Program-made: the position numbers and the translations under genes | Notes under the pieces: generated by a model | Databases searched by the model: none | The model's input: the letters and a program-made list of their open reading frames with translations, nothing else | What the model was told of the DNA's origin: nothing | Part shown: positions 51,000-61,139 of the stretch, in pieces | Layout: the number at the start of each line of letters is the position of its first letter | Position numbering within the stretch: the first letter of the stretch is position 1 | DNA from: Siphonodentalium dalli | Taxonomy: Eukaryota > Mollusca > Scaphopoda > Gadilida > Siphonodentaliidae | Assembly: GCA_032622095.1 (NCBI GenBank) | Contig: CP136063.1 | Coordinates: 36,060,106 to 36,124,105, forward strand | DNA: 64,000 nucleotides | Direction of reading: 5' to 3'

Positions 51000-53420
51000 T
51001 ATAGAGGCTACTGCCCACATAAATAATAACTATGAGTTCCCACCCACCACCCCATCCCGCCACCCATAGTATCTTATGCGCCACAGGCGCCCGTATAGAG
51101 GCTACTGCCCACACAAATAATAAGTATGAGTTCCCACCACCACTCCATCCCGCCACCCATAGTATCTTATGTGCCACAGGCGCACGTATAGAGGCTACTG
51201 CCCACATAAATAATAAGTATGAGTTCCCACCCACCACCCCATCCCGCCACCCATAGCATCTTATGTGCCACAGGCGCCCGTATAGAGGCTACTGCCCACA
51301 TAAATAATAAGTATGAGTTCCCACCCACCACCCCAACCCGCCACCCATAGTATCTTATGCGCCACAGGCGTCCGTATAGAGGCTACTGCCCACATGAATA
51401 ATAACTATGAGTTCCCACCCACCACCCCATCCCGCCACCCATAGTATCTTATGCGCCACAGGCGTCCGTATAGAGGCTACTGCCCACATAAATAATAAGT
51501 ATGAGTTCCCACCACCACCACATCCCGCCACCCATAGTATCTTGTGCGCCACAGGCGCCCGTATAGAGGCTACTGCCCACATAAATAATAAGTATGAGTT
51601 CCCACCCACCACCCCATCCCGCCACCCATAGTATCTTATGCGCCACAGGCGCCCGTATAGAGGCTACTGCCCACATAAATAATAAGTATGAGTTCCCACC
51701 CACCACCCCATCCCGCCACCCATAGTATCTTATGCGCCACAGGCGCCCGTATAGAGGCTACTGCCCACATAAATAATAAGTATGAGTTCCCACCCACCAC
51801 CCCATCCCGCCACCCATAGTATCTTATGCGCCACAGGCGCCCGTATAGAGGCTACTGCCCACATAAATAATAAGTATGAGTTCCCACCCACCACCCCATC
51901 CCGCCACCAATAGTATCTTATGCGCCACATGCGCCCGTATAGAGGCTAATGCCCACATAAATAATAAGTATGAGTTCCCACCCACCGCCCCATCCCGCCA
52001 CCCATAGTATCTTATGCGCCACAGGCGCCCGTATAGAGGCTACTGCCCACATAAATAATAATTATGAGTTCCCACCCACCACCCCATCCCGCCACCATAG
52101 TATCTTATGCGCCACAGGCGTCCGTATAGAGGCTACTGCCCACATAAATAATAACTATGAGTTCCCACCCACCACCCCATCCCGCCACCCATAGTATCTT
52201 ATGCGCCACAGGCGTCCGTATAGAGGCTACTGCCCACATAAATAATAACTATGAGTTCCCACCCACCACCCCATCCCGCCACCCATAGTATCTTATGCGC
52301 CACAGGCGCCCGTATAGAGGCTACTGCCCACACAAATAATAAGTATGAGTTCCCACCACCACTCCATCCCGCCACCCATAGTATCTTATGTGCCACAGGC
52401 GCACGTATAGAGGCTACTGCCCACATAAATAATAAGTATGAGTTCCCACCCACCACCCCATCCCGCCACCCATAGCATCTTATGTGCCACAGGCGCCCGT
52501 ATAGAGGCTACTGCCCACATAAATAATAAGTATGAGTTCCCACCCACCACCCCAACCCGCCACCCATAGTATCTTATGCGCCACAGGCGTCCGTATAGAG
52601 GCTACTGCCCACATGAATAATAACTATGAGTTCCCACCCACCACCCCATCCCGCCACCCATAGTATCTTATGCGCCACAGGCGTCCGTATAGAGGCTACT
52701 GCCCACATAAATAATAAGTATGAGTTCCCACCACCACCACATCCCGCCACCCATAGTATCTTATGCGCCACAGGCGCCCGTATAGAGGCTACTGCCCACA
52801 TAAATAATAAGTATGAGTTCCCACCCACCACCCCATCCCGCCACCCATAGTATCTTATGCGCCACAGGCGCCCGTATAGAGGCTACTGCCCACATAAATA
52901 ATAAGTATGAGTTCCCACCCACCACCCCATCCCGCCACCCATAGTATCTTATGCGCCACAGGCGTCCGTATAGAGGCTACTGCCCACATAAATAATAAGT
53001 ATGAGTTCCCACCCACCACCCCATCCCGCCACCCATAGTATCTTATGCGCCACAGGCGCCCGTATAGAGGCTACTGCCCACATAAATAATAAGTATGAGT
53101 TCCCACCCACCACCCCATCCCGCCACCCATAGTATCTTATGCGCCACATGCGCCCGTATAGAGGCTAATGCCCACATAAATAATAAGTATGAGTTCCCAC
53201 CCACCACCCCATCCCGCCACCCATAGTATCTTATGCGCCACAGGCGCCCGTATAGAGGCTACTGCCCACATAAATAATAATTATGAGTTCCCACCCACCA
53301 CCCCATCCCGCCACCATAGTATCTTATGCGCCACAGGCGTCCGTATAGAGGCTACTGCCCACATAAATAATAACTATGAGTTCCCACCCACCACCCCATC
53401 CCGCCACCCATAGTATCTTA
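51000..53420. repeat. Higher-order repeat of 13 units (1,219 bp), two copies
   Basis: The markers CACACAAATAATAAG, CACCACTCCATCC, CCCCAACCCGCC and CACATGAATAATAAC occur in the same order in 51,000-52,200 and, 1,219 bp later, in 52,220-53,420. The copies are almost identical, so the duplication is young. Confidence 0.75.
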
Positions 53421-53659
53421 TGCGCCACATGCGCCCGTATAGAGGCTACTGCCCACATAAATAATAAGTATGAGTTCCCACACACCACCCCATCCCGCCA
53501 CCCATAGTATCTTATGCGCCACAGGCGCCCGTATAGAGGCTACTGCCCACATAAATAATAAGTATGAGTTCCCACTCACCACCCCATCCCGCCACCCATA
53601 GTATCTTATGCGCCACAGGCGTCCGTATAGAGGCTACTGCCCACATAAATAATAAGTAC

Positions 53660-53804
53660 TTCCAGTGTTCACGTAAACGTAAACCCGACAAGTTTCAATG
53701 GATTTATCTACGTTGTAGTAGTTCGGCTCGCCAACGATGATGTCATCCCTGCCGTCACCATTCACGCCCAGAACACAAACGGCTGACCCGAAATATCCTG
53801 CAAT
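53660..53804 (-). CDS. Integrin-alpha-like FG-GAP exon (single exon of a larger gene)
   Basis: The minus-strand frame gives IAGYFGSAVCVLGVNGDGRDD, then IIVGEPNYYNVDKSIETC, then RVYVYVNTG. This is a beta-propeller blade of an integrin alpha chain: the GYFG...V opening, a D-x-N-x-D-G-x-x-D calcium loop, IIVG-P-Y and RVYVY. The exon starts after the acceptor TGTATATACAG (AG at 53,806-53,805) and would end at about 53,660 before GTACTT, where the satellite begins. The first loop Asp is Gly here (GVNGDGRDD), and the Gly usual before RVYVY is Cys. The short frame beyond both ends is intron and satellite. Its partner exons are not seen in the window. The gene would run leftward through the satellite. 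Confidence 0.75.
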
Positions 53805-53828
53805 CTGTATATACACAGTAAGGTAACG

Positions 53829-54008
53829 TGGGGGTAATATTGACACTATGTGGGGATAATATTGACACTATCTGGGGGTAATATTGACACTATGTGGCGG
53901 TAATATTGACACTATGTGGGGGTAATATTGACACTATGTGGGGTGGAATATTCACATTGTGTGGGGGTAATATTGACACTATGTGGGGTAATATTGACAC
54001 TATGTGAG
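53829..54008. repeat. 22-bp minisatellite, left part (about 8 units)
   Basis: The unit GGGGGTAATATTGACACTATGT repeats with small changes. It is the same repeat and orientation as at 58,323-58,745, and the two are separated only by the foldback element. It begins about 25 bp from the splice acceptor of the FG-GAP exon, on the intron side. Confidence 0.9.
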
Positions 54009-54713
54009 TAGTGTGGTCGTCAGAGGGTTCGACCCGGAAGAAATTGGTATAGAAGCGGGTTTGGTGTCATTCGACGCGGAAGAATCTCGTGTATAACATA
54101 TCCAAAATCCGCTAAAATCCGCTTTGGGCAAAATTCAGGATCCAAGATGGCGTCCAACATGGCTGCCGTTAGTCAAAAGATACTCTGACTGAGATTAATT
54201 CGATAACAGTGAGAACAAATGTTATCATATGTATACAAATGTATACATTTTTGCGAAGGTAAAATGTTGTGCCACCTGGTTATGGCAAAAATGGAACCCA
54301 TCGTCCCAGATGGCCGCCAAAATGGCGGCCTAAACTCGAACATTTGAAGTTTTTGCCTAATATCTTAAAGATCAATTCCTGTTGTTTGATAATGGTTCAG
54401 ACTGGCGACATTGATTAGTCATATTCATGTTAATTCATCATTGGAGAAATGAAAGATACCATAAACGGGGTCCCAGACTCATCTACACCCTCAAAAATTC
54501 GATTTTACAGAACGCGGTATAAAATTTCACAAAACTCTCCATTGTGATTACAGTCATATATCAACAAGAAATGGACAGAACTGTACAATGTAAGTTGGGC
54601 ATACCAATATCTATAAATACTCCAATTCAATGAAACCCAAATTGGCGCTTTGTCTCAAAATGGCTGCCAAAATGGCGGTCAAAATATGGAAAATGGCGGA
54701 TATTGATCACAGT
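54009..54713 (+). repeat. Left arm of the foldback element
   Basis: This arm pairs with 57,634-58,322 in reverse orientation. It contains CCAAGATGGCGTCCAACATG and further AAAATGGCGGCC motifs. In the forward strand it encodes a frame related to the sub-repeats of the right arm, starting near GTCGTCAGAGGGTTCGACCC and holding one stop. Confidence 0.8.
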
Positions 54714-57442
54714 GTCATTCAATCCATTATAAGTAGTGGTTGATGAATAAAATTGACTAAATAAATACGAATGTATACCTCTTTATGATGCCATTATGCT
54801 AGCTCTATGTAAAAACTTAAAAATCAGTAGCAAAAATGGCTGCCCAAATGGCCACCCGATGTGAAAAATACTATTTCTATCACTTCTGTTTATCACTTGT
54901 TGCTCTCTGAACTGGGAAACAATGGGTATATTCTTTCAATGATCGTGTCAACTGATCATTACAGCAATGACATTTTAATAGATTAGATCATAGTTTACTG
55001 CGGTCCTTCACTAATAAGTTATAACGAATGCGGTATGAAATTTAACCAAAATCGACTTTGGGGTTCTGGTCACATTTGATATTTAGGGATGAGCAGATCT
55101 TGTCTACAAAATAATTGATCGTTTCTTTTATTTGTGAACATTCCATCTCAAATAGACCAAAAGAAACAATAAATTTTATCTAATATGGCTTCCAAAACGA
55201 AAATGGTAGACTCTGCCCAGCTTATCACATAATGGAAGTTGTGAGTGGTGGATGCAGTTGATAGTTGGCTCATATACATGTATGTGGCTCATAAACATCA
55301 CAACTATTTATTTTCACTCTTTTGGTGGCTTCCCGCGGGTTGACAAAATCTCGACTCATCAGTGCTATAATGTCGTATATCCATTATGGCGGGAAATGAG
55401 TATTTGATACCATTCGAATCGTGAGAAAAAATCCAATCCGATGGGCCAAACTGTCCTTGCATTGGATGACAAATATTCGCACAAACCAATGAAGCAAATG
55501 TCGTATCTCCAGCGATCTTTACAATTATTCGTGCTATGAGGTCGTATGTCCAACAGCAGCCAATCGGACGCTTCAGGTTGTCCACGTGACTTCTGTTTTG
55601 TGTTTGTGAATTCTAAAATGTGTGCTATATGGCAGTATCTCCATGTTAGTCACGTGATCATTTGGTGATTTAAATTTTGTGATTGTTCCACACATTTCTG
55701 TATGATGATGCACATGGGTGAATTTTCATAGTGTAGAATAGGCACTTTTTAGTTCATAGACACATGCGATTGCCACCATATTTAGCTTAATCTGCATTTA
55801 TTAGCACAACTTCATTATAGCACGGAAACGAATCGTCGCTGGCATACGCAAGATGTCATATCTCCAAACAAGCTATTGCTTTTTAAAAGAAAACGAGGGA
55901 ATAAACAGAAAACAATATGTGGTTCAATGAACAGCTAATGTCAGTTTTCATTGGGATAAATACAACAATACGTCATGCTTTGTCAACATTAGGAGAAATG
56001 TTGTCTAAAAACTTCAACCTTCATTTTCTCGGAAAGTTGAAAATGTGGGTTACATTATAGCACTGATGCGACGAAATATTTACTATTCGGGCTCGGACAT
56101 CATTTTCAAGTTTCAAGCTGGAACTAAATGTAGCCCATGGAATCCCCATTTCAACATGTAATAAAAGTAGTTTTACTCTGATCTCTTCCCAGATATCAAC
56201 TCTCCGGTAAATGGTGATCTCTTATGTTCTAGAAAATACGTGTGCCAAATACATATATGTATGAAGAAACTATCCCCATACATTGTTTACACATCGACCC
56301 CGTAAGTATGTGGAGGTTTTCTTGGACAAGCGGGATTTTCAAACCTCGAAACCGTCCGTACAAACAATAAAAGTTAATAGGAAATGACGTTGGATGTAGG
56401 TCTAGAGTACGTCGTCCGCATGAAATAGTTTTCGTGTCATTAATTTGCACATATTTCGTGCTCTGATGAGCATGGATGAACGCCTTATGTGGCAGTTTGA
56501 TTGTCTAACATCCGGAAAATAACATGTTCATTGTTCACATTTCTTAGACAAACATGTTGTTAATCACCATGTTCATGTGGCATTTCTATCCAATGACAAC
56601 CTTGAAATGCCAGTTAATCAAGCTAAATGGTTGATACCTTTACGCCTACGGGTCAGATCCAGCCGTGACGCACATTGTGTCTACATATCATTGATGAAAT
56701 TCACTAAATGTGTAGAAGATATAGGTGCGTCTATATATGTACTAGAATGTTTCTATCCACATGTATATACCCACAATCGCATGACACGGAATTGTCACAT
56801 AAAGTGTGAAGGGTATACAATGTACGTGCGAATTTTCATTTTTCCTCTTGATATTGAAAAAAATAATTTACTTTGAAACTCCCCAGCTCCGATAACCAAC
56901 TTGCCCACCAATTAAGTAAACCCCAGACTATTCGCTTTTCCCTCCTGTCACTTTCGCCAGCACTGGAAAACCTATTATAGCCTGATGCTTCCGGACTAGA
57001 CCACCGATGCCCATATATTTGATGTTTCGAATAGTCGTTATAAGTAGAAATGTTGACACTGTGTTTTCAAATAATCCAGATTCGTAGCAATTTAATTTCT
57101 TTTTAATTAATTTCCAGATAGTCCCTCGTAATAAGTGGACATCGTGTTGGATCCTGCAGTAAATACTGCTTAGTTGGAACATTTCGGGCTGAACTGATTG
57201 TGGTAGTAGATTATTGGCAACATGTTTAATAGGTCTGTCATCGTTAGCTCACAACCGAAGTGTTGTTTCGGCTTTCCTCTGAGCAGAACTTAAATTTCGA
57301 CAATTTTCGGTGGCCATTTTAATAGCCATCTTAGCATTTTGAATCGTGATTGGCTACTCATACCCATAAAAAACATTGATTTCAATCAATGTTGTGTATT
57401 GGTGCCGAATTGGCGTTTTGTCGAATGAGTTTTCGTGAATAA
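54714..57442. other. Interior of the foldback element, no gene recognised
   Basis: The ORFs here are short (up to 99 codons), overlap in different frames and carry no known domain. Patches of AAAATGGCTGCC-like sequence near 54,835 and 57,310-57,345 resemble the arms, so parts of the interior may derive from further sub-repeat copies. Confidence 0.4.
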
Positions 57443-58322
57443 CTACATATTTGCCATTTTCATTATTATTGGCGACCATGTTGGACGCCATCTTGAATTC
57501 TGTATTTTCCCCAAAGCGGATTTTAGCGCATTTTGGATATGTGATACACGAGATTCTCCCGCGTCGAATGACAACAAAACCGTTTCTTTACCAATTCCTT
57601 CTGGGTCTAACCCTCTGACGACCATTCTAAATATCTGCCATTTTCCATATTTTGACCGCCATTTTAAGACAAAGCGCCAATTTGGGTTTCATTGAATTGG
57701 AGTAATTATAGATAATGGTATGCCCAACTTACAGTGTACAGTTCTGTCCATTTCTTGTTGATATACGACTGGAATCCCAATGGCGATTTTTGTGGAATTT
57801 TATACCGCGTTCTGTAAAATCAAATTTTTGAGGGTGTATATGAGTCTGGGACCCCATTTATGGTATCTTTCATTGCTCCAATGATGAATTAACATGAATA
57901 TGACTAATCAATGTCGCCAGTCTGAACCATTATCAAACAACAGGAATTGATCTTTAAGATATTAGGCAAAAGTTTCAAATTTTCGAGTTTAGGCCGCCAT
58001 TTTGGCAGCCATCTGGGGCGAGGGGTTCCATTTTTTCTATAGATATGTGGCATAATACTTTACCTTCGCAAAAATGTATACATTTGTATTAATATGGCAA
58101 CATTTGTTCTCATTATGTCGAATTAATCTCAGTCAGAATCTCTTTTGACTAAAGGCGGCCATGTTGGACGCCATCTTGGATCCTGAATTTTGCCCAAAGC
58201 GGATTTTAGCGGATTTTGGATATGTTGTAGCAGAGATTCTCCCGCGTTGAATGACACCGAGATCTCTTCTATACCAATTTCTTCTGGGTTGACCTCTTTT
58301 TTTGCGTACCACGACCACACTA
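57443..58322 (-). repeat. Right arm of the foldback element with a duplicated coding-like sub-repeat
   Basis: Two minus-strand frames, 58,129-58,320 and 57,443-57,625, translate to similar peptides. Both share an E/G-IG-E...S-F-(N/D)-AGES run followed by HIQN-LKSALGKIQ--RWRPTW. The left arm has a third version. Conservation at the DNA level is as strong as at the protein level, so this is repeated sequence with an open frame and not proof of a gene. Confidence 0.7.
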
Positions 58323-58745
58323 GAGGGTAATATTGATACTATGTGGGGTAATATTGACACTATGTGGGGGTAATATTGACACTATGTTGGGGTAATATTG
58401 ACACTATGTTGGGGTAATATTGACATTGATACTATGTGGGGGTAATATTGATACTATGATGGGGTAATATTGACATTTAAACTATGTGGGGGTAATTTTG
58501 ATACTATGTGGGGGTAATATTGACACTATGTTGGGGTAATATTGACACTATGTTGGGGTAATATTGACATTGATACTATGTGGGGGTAATATTGACACTA
58601 TATGGGGGTAATATTGACATTGATACTATGTGTGGATAATATTGATACTATGTGGGGGTAACATTGACACTATGTGGGGGTACTATTGAAACTATGTGGG
58701 GGTAATATTCACACTATGTGGGGTACTATTGACAATATGTGGAAT
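58323..58745. repeat. 22-bp minisatellite, right part (about 19 units)
   Basis: The repeat and orientation are the same as at 53,829-54,008. Several units have an inserted GACATTGATACT or a T for G (ATGTTGGGG), giving 22-28 bp variants that recur in order. This indicates local duplication of small groups after the element split the array. Confidence 0.9.
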
Positions 58746-59730
58746 AAACTGTATGTAATGTAAGATATGCAAGAATTGTGTGTGATATAGACACAACATG
58801 TGTATCCAGGGGATGTACACGTGCAACACTCGTTCGTTTTTGTTTGGAAAGACAGGGCTGTTCCGGTGTATAATCATGTTATACGTTTTTGGGGCGATCG
58901 ATCGTCCGTATTTGTTGATATCATAATCAACGTGTTATAGGTCTGCACATCGTGACCAAATGCTTATAAAGCGGGTTTCCCTTGATTATATATAAGGTCC
59001 ATGCAACTATACCACAAATTGAATTGTCGAAAGCGAAAATAATGTCTAAAATCATAAATGAAAAGACCGTATAATTCAGCCATTGACAAATTTTCATGAA
59101 ATGTGAATTAACAGCAACATCGACTCAGCTAAACAAACCGTTAATCTCAATGCAAATCTGACACACGAGGTTATAGCAAATGATGATCTTATCAAAACAT
59201 CACGCCATATAGCAGAAAACGACCAGCCATAGTTACAATGTCAGAATACACAAGCAATAATTGCGGGTGCGTCGTTTGAGTATGCACGTACATGCATTGT
59301 ACGTGCATACACACGTGAGTTTAATACACAAGTTGAATTCGTACACCTCGCCGAATAAAAACATAAATAAATGACTGGGTCATTGTCGTAGTGTTTTCTA
59401 CATACATGCACACGTGTTGATATTTTTTGTAAGTTCATTTTCTTCCGTTCATCGATCAAACAACCATGCAGTTCGTTCGGTCCATGTTTAATACCGGTAC
59501 TATAAGATCAATATGCGACCCATGATAAATTGTTTGCAGTTTCGTCATTGTGATAAAAGAATGGCTTTATCAGAACTACGGAAGAAAATATAGTCCGAAT
59601 TGAAGCAGACGGCAATGATTTACGGCAACATTTCATTCTCGCGCCGACTGAGACTAGTGTGCATTTATGTACAAAACGTTACGAAAACGACCCCATTAGC
59701 GTCAGCGTCTGTATGGAGCATCAAATAACA
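58746..59730. other. Gene-free stretch
   Basis: No supported gene was found. A short hairpin, GTATGCACGTAC with its complement GTACGTGCATAC around an ATGCATT loop, lies at about 59,279-59,309. Confidence 0.4.
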
Positions 59731-60256
59731 TATATTATCATGTCACCTGGTTGGATCGACCAATGATGACGCTCCGTTGGTAGAGGCATATCAGGAGACA
59801 TCGGGTCGTCATCTTTGTAGCCCGTCCCATATGGAATCCATATGCCCCCTCAGGGTTCCCATATGGGGTCGATGTCCGCCATTTTGTTTTTCATGGAACT
59901 CTGCCGCCTCGGGTATATTTTCGGTGTATTTTGGCGCCAAGAAAAGGGATATCTGTCGGAAATCAAGTTCTGTTAATTTAAAGACATAGTACCATATACC
60001 AAAACCGGCATGTGATATATTTGAGAAATTCTAAACACTCATAAATTAACTATTAAACTCAAGTTTGTTGTCCTGCTTCTGGTGATTAGCCATTGACGCA
60101 ATGCGTTGACGTTCAACGCCCATGACGCGTCACTGTGACGTTACATAAGTTAATAGCCATAGACAACAAATTTACTTACTGGCAGGTAATGAACTTCGTA
60201 TAAGTAATTCAAATTCTCACACGGAAAACATGATATGTGGGTGACATGATAAAATC

Positions 60257-60397
60257 GTTACAGGGCTCGTTGTTGCCGGCTACGGTAGACATATGAGGCT
60301 CAGCGAGATTAATATCGGGCTCGGCTAGCGCCTCGCCCGATATTAATCTCACTTCGCCTCATATGACACCGTATCCGGCAACAACTCGCCCTGTAAC
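60257..60397. repeat. Long hairpin in duplication copy 1
   Basis: GTTACAGGGC at the left pairs with GCCCTGTAAC at the right. Between them GAGATTAATATCGGGC pairs with GCCCGATATTAATCTC around a GCTAGC centre. The hairpin is about 140 bp with few mismatches. Confidence 0.85.
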
Positions 60398-60923
60398 TTA
60401 TATTATCATGTCACCTGGTTGGATCGACCAATGAGGACGCTCCGTTGGTAGAAGCATATCAGGAGACATGGGGTCGTCATCTTTGTAGCCCGTCCCATAT
60501 GGAATCCATATGGGACGAGCTAGGTTCCCATATGGGGTCGATGTCCGCCATTTTGTTTTTCATGGAACTCTGCCGCCTCGGTATATTTTCGGTGTATTTT
60601 GGCACCAAGAAAAGGGATATCTGTCGGAAATCAAGTTCTGTTAATTTAAAGACATAGTACCATATACCAAAACCTGTATGTATTATATTTGAGAAATTCT
60701 AAACAATCATAAATTAACTATCAAACTCAAGTTTGTTGTCCTGCTTCTGATGATTAGCCATTGACTCAATGCGTTGACGTTCAACGCCCATGACGCGTCA
60801 CTGTGACGTTAGACAAGTTAATAGCCATAAACAAAAAAATTACTTACTGGCCGGTAATCAACTTCGTATAAGTAATTCAAATTCTCACACGGAAAACATG
60901 ATATGTGGGTGACATGATAAAAT

Positions 60924-61063
60924 CGTTACAGGGCTCGTTGTTGCCGGCTACGGTGACATATGAGGCTCAGCGAGATTAATATCGGGCTCGGCTAGCGCCT
61001 CGCCCGATATTAATCTCACTTCGCCTCATATGACACCGTATCCGGCAACAACTCGCCCTGTAA
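60924..61063. repeat. Long hairpin in duplication copy 2
   Basis: This is the equivalent of the hairpin in copy 1, with the same arms and centre and one to a few base differences. Confidence 0.85.
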
Positions 61064-61139
61064 CTTATATATTAGTGAAAATATGATGGCGCTGCTTGTG
61101 GCAAATAGAGTAATTTGATTACGGTCGATTTACAAGGGT

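Larger units (their letters stand above)
18038..53658. repeat. 94-bp satellite array, about 379 units, 35.6 kb
   Basis: One unit starts AATAATAAGTATGAGTTCCC, continues with CCACCCACCACCCCATCCCG and ends CTACTGCCCACATA. It repeats every 94 bases without interruption by any mobile element. A common 93-bp variant lacks one base in the ACCCACCACC stretch. Most units differ from the consensus at zero to three positions, and the same variants recur together in higher-order blocks. The plus strand is very C-rich (about 35 C to 15 G per unit). The many ORFs of 60-176 residues in both strands are translations of the repeat. They get longer where a 93-bp unit keeps the frame and show no domain. I treat none of them as a gene. 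Confidence 0.98.
54009..58322. mobile_element. Foldback DNA transposon, 4.3 kb, inserted in the 22-bp minisatellite
   Basis: The ends are perfect 12-bp inverted repeats, TAGTGTGGTCGT at 54,009 and ACGACCACACTA ending at 58,322. The trinucleotide GAG flanks on both sides, or TA if the terminal TA is counted as target. Beyond the ends, the left arm (54,009-54,713) and right arm (57,634-58,322) are long imperfect inverted repeats of about 700 bp, sharing for example ATCAATTCCTGTTGTTTGAT. The right side has an additional inner copy of the outermost 190 bp (57,443-57,630). The middle (54,714-57,440) has no recognised transposase, so the element is probably non-autonomous. Confidence 0.8.
59731..61066. 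repeat. 668-bp tandem duplication, two copies
   Basis: Copy 1 (59,731-60,398) and copy 2 (60,399-61,066) both start TATATTATCATGTCACCTGG and are followed by TATATTA. They agree at nearly all positions. Inside each are inverted ends TATCATGTCACC and GGTGACATGATA, a TGACGCGTCA palindrome, and a terminal hairpin. The 70-residue ORF in each copy (from 59,777 and 60,445) is not recognisable and is probably chance. Each unit may be a transposon copy that landed or duplicated in tandem. Confidence 0.85.

Noticed and set aside
18060-53600. Many ORFs of 60-176 codons on both strands within the satellite
   Set aside because: All are translations of the 94-bp unit in different frames. They have no start context, domain or frame-specific conservation.
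18038-53658. CRISPR array because of regular spacing
   Set aside because: The whole 94-bp unit repeats with no unique spacers, there are no cas genes, and the genome is eukaryotic.
55304-55585. 93-codon minus-strand ORF inside the foldback element
   Set aside because: A second ORF overlaps it in another frame and neither has a domain. Length is near the chance level.
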